Below are positions 1-11,285 of a stretch of 64,000 bases of DNA, one piece after another (positions within the stretch are counted from its first letter, which is position 1; the number at the start of each line of letters is the position of its first letter). The notes below the pieces were generated by a model. It was not told the origin of the DNA. It worked only from the letters and a program-made list of their open reading frames with translations, and did not search any database. Origin of the DNA: Zygnema cylindricum (lineage: Eukaryota > Streptophyta > Zygnematophyceae > Zygnematales > Zygnemataceae); contig JBBHKE010002379.1 in NCBI GenBank assembly GCA_037447655.1, positions 1 through 64,000 on the forward strand, given 5' to 3'. The translations under genes were made by a program, and so were the position numbers.

Positions 1-190
1 GAGAGGGAGAAGGGATAGGGAAAAGGAGAGGGGAAAGGAGAGGGGAAAGAAGTAGGAGTGAAGAAGGGAGAGGAAGAAAGGTAGAGATAAAGAGAGGGTG
101 GAAGGGATAGGGAGAGCCAAGGAGAGGGAGAGGGAGAGTGAAGGCGACAAAGGGTGAGAGGGACAGAGGAAAATGGACGAGATAGAGAGA
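1..190. repeat. Purine-rich GGGAGAGG minisatellite
   Basis: The first 190 bases are almost entirely G and A on the plus strand, in irregular 6-12 base units such as GGGAGAGGGA. No gene is visible. Similar purine tracts recur at 991-1250, 20105-20470, 45020-45250 and elsewhere, so this is a genome-wide simple-sequence habit. Confidence 0.85.
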
Positions 191-990
191 GAGTCAGAGA
201 AAATGATAGATGATGAAAAATATTGACAATTTAGATGCATTAGATCGAAAAAATTTAAGAAGGCCTCCACGTGAAGGAAATCAGCATGTATGAATCACAC
301 AAGTGAAAGGAACAAAATACAAGTTTTCAATGTCATTCCATTGTTTGCTTATATCGATTAGTCACATTAATCAAAAAGGAAGTCTACATGTATTCTGGAA
401 TATATTTCTGAAAATTGAAGTATAATTCATGATATGATAAAACAAAAAAAAGGATGTCAAATACTATCAGTGTAGATTTTATCTCGTATGCAGTGTATAG
501 ATATGTTCAATATAATCCATTAATACATTTTGAATAACATAATGCATACTCTTATTTATAGAATGTAAAAGTCGCGTAGACTACATATTACTATTTATCG
601 AATGGTTTTCCTATATGCCAATCAACTTTAAAAAATGAGCAGAAAAGTCTGGAAAGTTAAAAACGTAAAGAAAAGAAAAAAACCAACCGTCAACTTAACT
701 ATCTTTATTCCTGAAGGATAATTTCTAGACATGAGGAAATCGACAACTAAAGAAAATATGAAATAATGAGGAATAGAAAGTTTAACATCTATGGATGAAA
801 AAACCCTTATCTACAAAATATAGTAGAAACAAAGACATGATTAATTCCATTATTATGACTTTCATTTTCTTCGTAAACTCCCAAACTCCCAAATTTTTGG
901 TTCACTATAAAACAAAATAATCATTAGGAATTCAAATTCCCCTTAACTATCGGTACCCAAATAGAGAAAATCAACCCGAACTGTGCTTTT
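191..990. other. AT-rich spacer, no gene seen
   Basis: AT-rich sequence with no credible exon on either strand and no terminal inverted repeat that I can pair. Confidence 0.6.
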
Positions 991-1250
991 TTGCCTGCTC
1001 TCCGTTAGGGGAGGGAGTGGAAGAAGGAGAGGGAGCGGGAGTAGGGGAGGGAGTGGGAGTGGGAGCAGGGGAAGGAGTGGGAGAAGGGGAGGGAACGGGA
1101 CTGGGGCTGGGAGAAGGACTTGGGGTGGGAGCAGGGGAAGGAGTGGGAGTAGGGGCAGGAGCAGGAGCAGGGGAGGGAGTGGGAGTGGGCGTGGGAGTGG
1201 GAGTCGGAGTGGGGATGGGAGTGGGACTGGGAGGAGGGAAATAAGAAGGA
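991..1250. repeat. GGGAGTGGGAGNAGG minisatellite
   Basis: A 260-base G/A/T tract built from 6-bp units (GGGAGT, GGGAGC, GGGGAA). The unit length is a multiple of three, so several frames stay open and give artificial Gly/Ser/Arg-rich or Pro/Thr/Ser-rich reading frames. I do not call a gene here. Confidence 0.85.
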
Positions 1251-2477
1251 ATAGTGATGGGGGGTCCTACACACAAAAAAAAAACCCAGAGGAAGTGAGA
1301 TAAAGAGGAAGAAGACAAGACTAAAATTACCAAACAATTCAAAATTTGCATTGAAAAAGAAAGGCGAAAATGGAAAATAGTGTCCATTTGGACTTGTGAA
1401 ATTTGGAAATTCGAACCTTTGATTTTTGGAATGTGAGGAATTTCACATCTCCCAAATTTTCCTCGAAATTTACAAGGATCCAATTTTTCCCATGTTCCAA
1501 ATTTTCGACCTTCAACGGAAAAAAAGTTAAAGAAATTGTTAGTCGCATAACTACATCGTCTTTTTTTCAATGTATAAGCTAAGAAAGGGCGAAGAAATTT
1601 GGACGAAATATTGAAAAAGGAAAAAACAAAAAGAATATAGTGAGGAATAAACATTGTGTTTTCGTACCAAGATCGACAGTTTTTCCACTCGTTTTTCCGC
1701 TTATTTCACCGCAACAAAAAGGGAGAGTCAAATGAAGAAACATAAGAGACAAAAGAATTGAAGGCAATAAATCTTTTAAGGACTTTTGTGCTGCCATCTT
1801 TTTTAACTTTTAATTTTTCGTTTTTCGGATGTAGGATTTCACGGAATCGATAACAACTAGATGCAAATAGAACAAATTTGATTAAATTGGAGGAAACTGG
1901 GTAATTTAACTTGATAAAAATGAGTACAAATATATCAAATTGACAAAAAAAGGAAATAAATTTGTCGAAGCTGAACAAAATCTGGTGAACAAAGCTACTG
2001 AAAATAAATCTCCGAGATTGATTTGATGAAAATGGAGAAATCACGTGATGCGACTGCGAAATTAGAGGAACTGATACGCCTTCCTATATTTTGTGACAAA
2101 AGGCCAGCTTTTTCCTTGAATATATAATGCTTAGAGGTTCGGGATAATTTAGCTCAAGTTGTTAGCTAATGTTTTTGTTCTAAGTGTCGGGGAAAACTTG
2201 GGCGAAATGTAACACGCCTAAATTTAGCCGACCCATGTGGTTTCAACTAGACGGTTGTCGTCGATTTGAGAAATTTGGCGCGCTTTGCATTATCGGCGGA
2301 AGAGATCGAGCCGATCGGCGGGCGAAAATTACGGACGCCTACGTGGCTGAGTACGGCTATTTCGACGACCAACTATTTGTGAACGGCCCGAGGGTGCTCG
2401 CATTTTCATTTCGTGCCGAACGAATCGATCTCACTTCACCATACGGCAAAAGTACAAAAGTACAGTACTGTACAGTA
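1251..2477. other. Spacer, no gene seen
   Basis: Mostly AT-rich. From about 2180 the base composition rises in GC on the approach to a cluster of nested small transposons. No supported exon. Confidence 0.55.
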
Positions 2478-2694
2478 CACCGCGAATCGCTATTAGCGTT
2501 AATAATTTTTTCGCCATTCAAAACATATTTTCTCCGTACACACTTGTCGGATTTTGGATCTGACGGTTGCCATTGAAAGGTAAGATTCTCAGCTTCCGAT
2601 TGGCGGCCTTAAATTAAAAACTGGGCTGGTGTGTACGGAGAAAAGATGTTTTAAGTGGCGAAAAAATTATTAACGCTAATAGCGATTCGCGGTG
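2478..2694. mobile_element. Family A MITE, copy 1 (217 bp)
   Basis: A non-coding element flanked by TA on both sides. It starts CACCGCGAATCGCTATTAGC and ends in the reverse complement of that repeat. The inner arms (TTTTCTCCGTACACAC and GTGTGTACGGAGAAAA) are also inverted, so nearly the whole element can fold on itself. Four further copies of the family are at 8334, 18993, 40510 and 62681. The terminal repeat matches that of the 9.4-kb transposase-encoding element at 48331-57740, which is the likely source of transposase (inference). Confidence 0.85.
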
Positions 2695-2706
2695 TACTGT
2701 ACAGTA

Positions 2707-2904
2707 CACCGTGAATCGTTATTAGACTAAAGAAATTATTAGTGTCAAAAATTAATTAGTGTCATTGATGCTAATTTAGTGCCGGAAACGTGGCAGACTA
2801 TGGTCCACGTCCTTAAATAGTATAATTTATTTTATTTAAGGTATCAATGTCAAAATTTTGGGGCGCCGATATAGAGTACATAAGTCTAATAACGATTCAA
2901 TGTG
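2707..2904. mobile_element. Family C MITE, copy 1 (198 bp)
   Basis: TA-flanked element with the same kind of terminal repeat (CACCGTGAATCGTTATTAG) but a different interior from family A. The interior, including GGCAGACTATGGTCCACGTC, recurs almost unchanged at 58988-59187. Only CTGTACAG separates it from copy 1 of family A. Confidence 0.85.
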
Positions 2905-3110
2905 TACTGTACTGTAGCATTTAAATACTTCTTAATGCTAATAGCGATTCACGGTGTAGCATTCCGGAGGAAAATTAGTACGAGACTGTCAACTCGCGCC
3001 GTTCTTTACGAAGGTCGTATCCGGTATGGTGTATTGTGGCTCGCCTTTTGCGCTCCCACTCGATACCGTACGTGAACCATAAGACGACAGGCTGTGCGAG
3101 ATGTACTGTA

Positions 3111-3327
3111 CACCGCCAATCGCTATTAGCGTGTAGGTTTGATTAGCGTATACTATTATTTAGCGTGGTGTACGCTAATTGGGAATTTGGAAATTTTGGA
3201 AGAAATCGATTACTCTATTTAGGAATTAGGGCTTTTTTTAAATAGTGTGGATAATTCTATTTGAGAATAAAAACAAAAAAAAGCGGGACGGGATTAGCGT
3301 ACACAACGCTAATAGCGATTGGCGGTG
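3111..3327 (-). mobile_element. Family E MITE, deletion derivative (217 bp)
   Basis: TA-flanked. Its left part is the reverse complement of the right end of the 9.4-kb element (GTGTAGGTTTGATTAGCGTA next to the terminal repeat). Its right part is the reverse complement of that element's left end (AGCGGGACGGGATTAGCGTA). It is therefore an internal-deletion derivative inserted in reverse orientation. The sister copy is at 59218-59429. Confidence 0.85.
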
Positions 3328-3334
3328 TACTGTA

Positions 3335-3389
3335 CACCGCCAATAGCGATTGGCGGTGTACTGTACACCGCCAATAGCGATTGGCGGTG
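3335..3389. mobile_element. Two 24-bp elements made only of terminal repeats
   Basis: Two perfect tandem units at 3335-3358 and 3366-3389 each consist of CACCGCCAAT, the loop AGCG, then ATTGGCGGTG. Each is bounded by TA and separated from its neighbours by CTG. They look like the two ends of the transposon joined with no interior at all. The flanking elements end and begin with the same CACCGCC repeat, so the stretch from 3305 to 3420 is a run of five or more inverted repeats. Confidence 0.8.
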
Positions 3390-3396
3390 TACTGTA

Positions 3397-3958
3397 CACC
3401 GCCAATCGCTATTAGCGTTGTGTACGCTAATTCCGTCCCGCTTTTTTTTTTTTTTTATTCTCCATTAGCGTAGTTCATTCTATTTTTTTCTGTACGCCAT
3501 TTAGGGTTATGTTCCAAGTACCTCACAAAACGAAAGTACGTTGTCGTTTAAATAGTGTGGTGTACGGTACGTGTCAGACCGTACAACGTTGTACCTTTTT
3601 AAGTGAAAAAAGTATATTTAATGAGTTTTAGTAACCGCGGATGCATGAGAATATGCGCTCTAAAAAGGGGATAAAATCGGGCTGTCAAATATCACGTTCG
3701 CACATATTCGTCCAACAACCACGTTTCGACTGTGTGAACGTACAATTTGTGTACGATTTGCAAGATTTTGTACAAATACCTATATTAGTGTAAGCATGTT
3801 TGCAACCGACATTTTTTTTTTCAAAGACCCAAATTAGAATTATTAAACAATTAGAATGTATCTTTTTTTTCAAATTTTTCAAATTTTTAATTAGCGGAAA
3901 CCACGGTAATTATTCATATACGCTAAAGAAACTTCTACGCTAATAGCGATTGGCGGTG
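3397..3958 (+). mobile_element. Family B MITE, deletion derivative of the 9.4-kb element (562 bp)
   Basis: TA-flanked with CACCGCCAATCG ends. Bases 3397-3740 align along their length with 48331-48671, sharing TTCATTCTATTTTTTTCTGT, GTGTCAGACCGTACAA, GCATGAGAAT and TCACAGTGTGAACG-like blocks. Bases from about 3785 to 3958 align with 57565-57740, sharing ATGTTTGC.ACCGACATT and AAACAATTAGAATGTAT. The 8.9 kb of coding interior is missing. This links a short non-autonomous element directly to a coding parent. Confidence 0.88.
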
Positions 3959-4584
3959 TACCGTACCAAATGTTCAGACTGCGAAACCCCGTAACTACAC
4001 TATTTAAGGGGAATCGGTTGTCTGATAATACTAATTCTAAGGCGGAGAATATTGAACATTAATTTCAAATTCCAAAGTTGTAGTTGTTATTTTTCTCTAT
4101 GCTGGAAAGAAAAAAAAATGCAAAATTACTTAAAAAAATAAAAATCAAGGTACAATCAGATTAGTGCAATTCACCACCATCACCACCCAAAAAAAAAAAA
4201 AAAACTCAATATGCATTCAAACTATCGCAATTCACCACTAAAAACAAAAATAAAGCTAAAAGTACAATCACAAATTCTCTGCTCCTAGCTGGCTTGGCCA
4301 GCTCTAGTCATGACCGCTTCATAATGTGTTGTGACTTGTACCAACAAAGGGCTAAAATGAGGTTCCAATTCATTTTTACATGCTACATTATCCACTATAA
4401 TATTGGTGGCTTGAGTGTTTCAGATTTTGTACTTCATGCATAGTTATTTGTGGTACCACAAATGCCATTATCATATTGACTATCTAGATGTCTACACCAT
4501 TCCCTATGTGGACTTCAAAAACCGCTAGAAACAAAAACTACAAACACTCAAGGAATGGACATTCCTAAATCGTTTCCTTCCTAA
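3959..4584. other. Spacer, no gene seen
   Basis: AT-rich, with A-runs near 4110 and 4190. It lies beyond the 3' end of the oxidoreductase gene on the minus strand and may include its 3' flank. No exon supported. Confidence 0.55.
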
Positions 4585-4840
4585 ATCAAAGTGTCTAACA
4601 ACTCTCAACGCAGAGACTTCAAGTAACATACAAGCATCAAAACTACAAAAATTTAGGATTAACCATAGGGATTTCCCTTCCTTAATCAAAGTGTCGAATT
4701 ACTCTCAGCACAAAGACTCCCATGAAATACAAACATAAAAAACGACGAATACTTTGGGAATAGACAACTCCATTCCAAAAGCAAAGTGTCTTACTACTCT
4801 CAACATAAAGTATTCTGGTAAAATACACTCGTTCTATACA
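4585..4840. repeat. About 105-bp tandem repeat, roughly 2.5 copies
   Basis: The block AATCAAAGTGTCTAACAACT...CTCAACGCAGAGACTTCAAG recurs in diverged form near 4680 and 4780 (AAAGTGTC, ACTCTCA, CAAAGACT/TAAAGTAT). It lies just downstream of the stop codon of the oxidoreductase on the minus strand. Confidence 0.7.
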
Positions 4841-4856
4841 TACATACATACTAGGT

Positions 4857-7491
4857 TCAAATACCGAATCGCCATCCACTTCTAAAGCTTCCATTAGCGT
4901 TAAGTTGATCAAGCTCCACAATCAACGCTGGTCCGAGGAGTTCCACAATTTTGGTATTCTTTAGAGGCCCAGCATTCACTCCTTGAAAACCAGGAAGCAA
5001 ATTAACAAGAGCAATAGTGGTTTTGATCGCCTCATTGTCGTCTCCACAAACAAAGACATTGTGTGGTTGTGTTGGAGACGGTGGATTGTCAAGCAATTTC
5101 TGCAAGAATGTTCTCAAAAAAAGCGTAACATTGTGTCACGGACACAAATACTAGCACTTCAAGAAAGAGACAAATTTGAGGGAGAGGGACAAAATTGAGG
5201 AAAGCGACAAAAAATTGAGGGAACTAGACGAAAGTGTGAGAATGAGACGAAAATGAGAGAAAGGGACAAACTTGAGGGAACGAAACAAAGTTGAGGGAAA
5301 GAGAAAAAATTGAGGAAACAAGACAATTGGAAAAGTTTGGAGAATCGTTGCAAGTCAGTTGCTAAAGTAACTTTTGCCTTTTAGCCTTTCACCTTTCGTG
5401 CTGTATGACTTGCCCAAATCTTACGAAAAAAGAAACAATGAACTCATTAAGAAATTTTGCTTAACTTTAACGGTTGTGAACTACAGAATTTCCTAGAGGG
5501 GAATTCGAAATCACACATGGATAAACAAAACACAAACACAAAACCACAAAATTAGCAGAATCACAAAACCAAAAAACTCTAAAACAAAACAAACCGCTAA
5601 ACCACAAAAAACCCACAAAACCAAAAACCAGAAACTGAAATCACAAAAAAAAAACACACACACACACTTGATTATCACTATTTCAAGATAAGGGTCAGTC
5701 ACTCACCCAAAATGTAGCCTTAAATCCAGTTGTCCATCTAGCTGGAACTCCTAATGCCTCTTGGTTGATGAGAGTAGAAGAAGTCTGGCCCCATTCGCTC
5801 TCTTTATAAAAAATATTGGTCACATCCACCATAATTTTCCCTTGTAGTTCGCTTGCTAAACTGCGCAAAAATTCACCTCGCTCCTCCAACGTGACCTGTA
5901 TTCAACATGAAAGAATAAATTACATAACCAAAGAATATAATTACGTATCCAAAGAATTACATATCCAATGAACTACATATCCAAATTGAATTAGAATGAA
6001 TCACATTTTCAAAGACTCGAATTACATATATAAAGAATTACATATCCAAAGGATTGAATTACATATCCAAAAAAATGAATTAGTTATCCAAAGAAGTCAA
6101 GTAGTTATCCAAAGTATTGAATCACGTATCCAAATTTAATTACATATCCGAAGAACTGAACCACATATTACGTTTCCAAAGGATTGAATTACATATCCAA
6201 AGGACTGAATTATATTTCAAAGAATTGAATTACACATCCAAAGAATTGGATCACTTATCCAAAGAATTACATATCCAAAAGATTGAATTACATATCCAAA
6301 AGATTGAATTACATAAGCAAAGGATAACATATCCAGCTAAACAATGCAGCCACACATCCACACAATTGCATCTTCAAAGAAATACATATCCAAAAAATTG
6401 AATCACATATTCAAAGGATTGAGTCACATACCCAAAGAATCACAAATCCAAAGGATTGAACCACATATCAAAACATTCCAAAGAATTGAATAACATATCC
6501 AAAAAATTGAATTACACATCCAAAGAATTAAATCACTTATCCAAATAATTACATATCCAAAAGATTGAATTGCATATCCAAAGAATTGAATTACATATCC
6601 AAAGGACTACATATCCAGTTTAGAAATGCAGCCACACACACCATTGCCATAAAGCAACATAAAATCAACCATAAAAATCAGCTATGGAAAATTCAATCAT
6701 CACTACGCTTTCAAAAAACATTTCCCAGAAGAAGACAAAATGTGGACAACTTGGATATGTACCACAACGTTCAAGAGAAGTCCAACCAAAACTAGTCTTT
6801 ATAAGTCACAAGTTATAACTAAAGTTAGGGGATTTCCATTACGACTTGGATATGAAGCACACAATTAATAATTAATTTTATTTATTTGTATTTTCTTTTC
6901 GAGGTCTAGCCAAAACCAGTCTTTATAAGTCACAGCTCATACTTAAACATGTCTTGGTCGTTTCCACTACGACTTGGATATGGACCACAATGTATACGAG
7001 AGAAGTCTAACCAAAACAAGTATTTATCGAGTTATAGAGTTTCCATTATGGACCACAATGTACAAGAGAGGAGTCTAACCAAAATCAGCATTTATCAAGT
7101 AATAAAGCTTCATTATGAACCAAAATGTACTAGAAAGAAGTCTAACCAAAATTAGTATTTATCAAGTAATAAAGCTTCCTTATGATCCACAATGTACTAG
7201 AGAGAAGTCTAACCAAAATCAGTATTTATCAAGTTATAGAGTTCCCATTACATTCGGAGACCAGAATATAACATCTCCAGCGGCGGCCGCTTCTTTGTTG
7301 GCGCAGCCAATCACAGTCGCCGTCTCAATTTCATTCGAGATCTTCAGTGCATGGCTTTTGGCGTTTTCTGCTGATCGGGAACCGACAATTATTTTGCATC
7401 CTGCTTTGGCATAGCTTCGGGCCAAGCCGAATCCCATAGTTCCAGTTCCGGGAATAAACGCCAAAGTAAGATCCTTCACCAAGGGAGCCAT
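4857..7491 (-). CDS. F420-type NADP-binding oxidoreductase, 3 exons, 223 aa
   Basis: The exons are 7491-7252, 5895-5707 and 5099-4857, all joined in phase 0 at GT-AG boundaries (240, 189 and 243 bases). The start is the only ATG that opens directly onto the dinucleotide fold, MAPLVKDLTLAFIPGTGTMG. The Rossmann glycine motif GTGTMG is at residues 15-20 and an Arg/Ser-rich VGSRS turn follows, as in NADP(H)-binding members. The C-terminal half contains VCGDDNEA, NAGPLKN and the end GWRFGI, in the order found in archaeal F420H2:NADP oxidoreductase, and the length fits that family (about 220 aa). The family moves hydride between NADP(H) and a second carrier or substrate. Whether this organism has coenzyme F420 is unknown, so the substrate cannot be named. 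The introns are filled with minisatellites. No localisation signal is evident. Confidence 0.82.
5155..5325. repeat. About 21-bp minisatellite in oxidoreductase intron 2
   Basis: Roughly eight diverged units of the type GAGGGAGAGGGACAAAATT fill the intron just upstream of the last exon's acceptor site. Confidence 0.8.
5920..6640. repeat. About 24-bp minisatellite in oxidoreductase intron 1
   Basis: Some 25-30 diverged units of AATTACATATCCAAAGAATTG cover about 720 bases. Several reading frames stay open across it (Tyr/Ile/Ser/Lys-rich), but these are repeat artefacts inside an intron. Confidence 0.88.
6745..7251. repeat. About 65-75-bp tandem repeat in oxidoreductase intron 1
   Basis: Five to six units contain CCACAATGTACTAGAGAGAA, GTCTAACCAAAAT and TATTTATCAAGTTATA. 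The units become more similar toward the exon 1 donor at 7251, and the array runs to within a few bases of that splice site. Confidence 0.85.
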
Positions 7492-8333
7492 GCTTGAGCG
7501 GGAAAAATGAGAAAAATAAAAAGGAAAAAAAAAGGAAAAACGAGGAAAAAATCGGAAAAATAGTCGTTTTTGTGTTGTTAGTTATGCAGCATGACGTGAC
7601 ATCGAGACTAATGGTCTCATGACGGTCCAATTTTGTGTTTCGCGGACGGCCAAGATCGTGAAAATCGCACGTGCAAATGTTACATGTAATGAACTTATGG
7701 CTAATAATGAGTCTTCATTGGTTCGCCGAACGATCTTACAAAATGTCAAAATGGTTAACCGTCAAGGTTTCACTAATTTTTTTTTATGAAATTGTCCATT
7801 GTAACAGAGAGGCCTTGGTTAGCGGAAAAGTTAACGGATTCGCGAGCACTTTTCTCCTCTCAAACAAAAAGTACAACCAGTAAGATTATGTTATTGACTT
7901 ATTGGATACCATTATTCCGTACAAAAAGCTTAACGAAGGCCACTCCGTTACAAGTTGAACATATGCCCTTAGGTTTTATCTTCATGGAAATCGAGAGACT
8001 TCAGTTTCGGTGTCGTATATACCAATGGAAACGGAAAATCTAAAGTTCTAAACGCGTCTTTCCAATTATAACAGTTGACAACAAATCAAGAGCCGCATAC
8101 ACACGCTTGGGTTTAACCTACGAGCAATGGAAAAAAAATTAGAACAGTGTACTCGGCTTTCTTCGTACTTTTTATTTTGTTTTTTTCCACGATCTCAGCT
8201 TTTTCCCCCCCTTCTCGTCATTTGTTGATAACGTCAAACACGTGAAGACCACACCGACATTTTGACTTGACGTTCTACCGTGTTGCGTTTTCATTGGGCC
8301 AGATTCTCGGTTTCTTCAGAGTACAGTACGGTA
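7492..8333. other. Upstream flank of the oxidoreductase gene, no other gene seen
   Basis: The 5' flank of the minus-strand gene. An A-rich stretch at 7500-7560 would be its leader. No second gene is supported here. Confidence 0.5.
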
Positions 8334-8535
8334 CACCGTGTTTCGCTATTAGTGTTAATGTATTTTTTGCCACAAAAAACATCTTTTCTCCGTACACACT
8401 TGTCCGATGATGGATCTGACGATTGCGATTGAAAGACAAGGTTCGCCGCTTCCGATTGGCGGTCTCAAACTGAAAATCCAACAAGTGTGTACGGAGAAAA
8501 ATGTTTTGATCGGCGAAAAAAATATTACCACTAAG
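8334..8535. mobile_element. Family A MITE, copy 2, right end lost
   Basis: Starts after TA with CACCGTGTTTCGCTATTAG and keeps the hairpin arms CTCCGTACACACTTGTCCGA and GTGTGTACGGAGAAA. Homology stops after GGCGAAAAAAATATTACCAC, and the closing terminal repeat is missing, so this copy is truncated or rearranged at its right side. Confidence 0.75.
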
Positions 8536-11285
8536 GGTAACCTTCCATCAGGCGAAAAGTGGGGTTGTTTACTGGAGAAAGTACCCTTCCGTACTAGGCC
8601 GTATTGTTTTTTTTTTTTTTTTTTACAAAAGATGTTTACTAAATTAGTTGAGATTCTCCAGACTTCTTGGAGAAAAACTACCACCGTCCGATTTTCAATT
8701 TTCGACGCAAACGCTTCTTGTTTCCAGTATGTAGCTAGTCTCCTCCGACTGTCCTCAGGAGGACAATTTGTGATTACTGGACGCGTGTTTTGGTCCACTT
8801 GTAAAGTCAGAGTCGATCCACGACAGACGTGAGGCAATAAACTTACATGTGGCAAATGGAGTGTACCGTGTGACATCAAAGCCAGCCTGTTCGACGACAA
8901 AAAAATGGCCATGGATTTTGGGGTTCATAACCGTGGGTACAGCGATAATACATTCACGTACAAATGGTACATTCTTGGCCATTTGTACAAATTTAAATTT
9001 TGCAATGGTTTTCGTGGCCGTTGGTACGACAACAACCCTAAGAACGTTCAGATTGTACATTAGCGTGATGCTACTGCATATTTTCATCGGCGTATGCCCG
9101 TACACATACGCAGCTGCGATTTTGTCCATTTCGAAATGATGATTATTCCCGGGCGGCTCAGCAGGACCCTACGTGGTACCAATCGCAATCGAACACCTCA
9201 TTCACTGGCACGGCCTGATGGAAGGGTGTTACAAATTTTACTGCCGGTAAACGTGATCGTACAATTACTGGGAACGCCTGATGGAAGGTTACCCTTAGGT
9301 AATAATACCGTTAATAGCGATTCACGTGTAGCAGCCGAAAACAACAGTACAGTACAAAGTACAGTACCTCGTCTGGAAGGAATCGTGATCGTTGATTGGT
9401 TCAATCTTTGTTGTTGGACACCGAAACCGGAGGTTCCCGGTTTCGATGGGAAATGCTCTTTAGGTTTCGTGACCTCAATCCATCTGCTGACGTGGCACAA
9501 GACCGTTTCCACGAAAGTCCGATTCCAAAAGACAAATCAAGCGAAACAAATACGGCAAAACTGTTTTCTGTCGGGTCTTTGCACTACAGTTCTGTAGTGT
9601 CGTAATTTTGATTAACCTGTAGCCCTTGAACCTGCAGTGGTATAGACGACGGTTTAACGTTTTATCGTATCAAAAACCGTTTAAACACGTTTAAACATTT
9701 AAAAATTCAGAAAGAGTTGGGTACAACACACTTAATGTCTGTGTGACCTTGCCAATTTTTATTTTTTTCTCTATATATTTTTATATAGAATGCAAATCAT
9801 GGAAAACTTTATCAAATCTTTACTAGAAAAAGAATATCCTAAATACTGTTATTTGACATAAAATTCCAACGATATGTTTCGTTGAATTCCGTTTTTGGCC
9901 TTAAAATACCATTGCCATTCTAATCCCAACATCTCAATGGATTTTCAATTTTAAGATTCTCTCCCTAATTCCTTCCCACCCTCTCCTTCCCCCCCGCCCC
10001 ATCCCTCCTTCCCTCCCTCCCTCCCCCTCTCCCTCCCTCCTTCCCTTTGTCTATGCTTCGAACCATAGGCAGAAAACACAACCGACATATATTTGTTAAG
10101 TTATATTTAGTTAAGTCATAACTAAGTTACTATCGAATTTATTTTCACAAATATTGCTAGACGAATAAGATTTTATTGCATAATAAATCTCAAGAAGATT
10201 ACATAGTAAAAAAGTTGTTTGTTGCAAAAAAAAGTACAATTTACCCTTAATATTACGACAAATTTCATCGATGTACAGTAATTACCTTATGAGGGTGTGC
10301 ACTTTCTCCTTTTAAGGGCAAAATGTTATATGAACACCTTTTCATGTTTTAGGGCAACAATTTCTTAAGGCAACAATTTCTTTTGGCAAATTTGGTATTC
10401 CCCCGTCACATATCGATGTGAACCATAAATAAAAAGTATGGTATTTTTTGCCGTATTATACGCACAAAATGAGTAAAATAACCATAGTGTGCTAGTAGTC
10501 TATGGTATTCTATAGTACACCCTGCCTAAGCTTACTTCATTGTATGCATGGTACGTTGAAAAAAACCATACTTTCGATCTACGGTGTGAACGCTTTCTCA
10601 AGTATTAAGACCATCGTTTCTTTGACATATTCGGTATTCCCATGTCACATATTGTTATGATAATGAGTGGATTAAATCTGAAAAATCTTCGGGATCATGA
10701 CTAAAATGTGTGAAAACGTTTGGTATTACTGTATATGGTTTTCCTGTACTATACTTGTATTGTATGGTACATTCCACATATGTTCTGGTGCTGCAATACA
10801 TAATGTTTCTGATTGTTTTTAACTGTGCTCTGAATGATTCCTCGGAAGTGCAAATAACAAATGAGGATTCACATCGCCTAGATGAACTAACAACAGAGTA
10901 CCTTCACAATTTGCATTTCTCTCAAAACTGACAATTATATGGAAGAAAATTGTCCTAATTTTGAGAGTAAATCGTACAGTAATAAGGCAAATCGTAACGC
11001 TTTCTTATCTCTTATGTAAAAGACAAATAACAAACAAGCCAAAAAATAAAGAACATAAAGGATATCCTTTGTATTTCTCCAACTATGACATTGCATATTC
11101 ATAGAAATGAATAGAAAGACTAAATTCGAGTATTTGTCACTTAAGACAAAATTTTATTTCTTAACGCTACATTCCTTTGCATACCTCTTTTTATACTTAT
11201 CCTCCAAAACCCTAAAAAAAAAAACAAAAACAAACAAATTATCCAACTAACTAACTAACTTATCCTAAAAGAACTTCTAACCGAT
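8536..11285. other. Intergenic region without a supported gene
   Basis: I see no coding exon in this 2.7 kb. It holds a T16 run at 8608-8623, a stray terminal-repeat remnant near 9308-9330 (TAATAGCGATTCACGTGTA), a pyrimidine tract at 9955-10045, and a diverged direct repeat. The two copies of the direct repeat (about 10350-10420 and 10600-10660) share GGTATTCCC.CGTCACATAT. The right edge is the 3' flank of the RNase H2B gene. Confidence 0.5.

Noticed and set aside
971-1654. 227-codon minus-strand frame rich in Pro-Thr and Pro-Ser
   Set aside because: It crosses a 6-bp-based purine/pyrimidine minisatellite, which keeps several frames open on both strands. The remaining part has no domain.
5920-7250. 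Regularly spaced repeats that could suggest a CRISPR array
   Set aside because: The units are diverged, contiguous and without unique spacers, and they lie in an intron of a eukaryotic gene.
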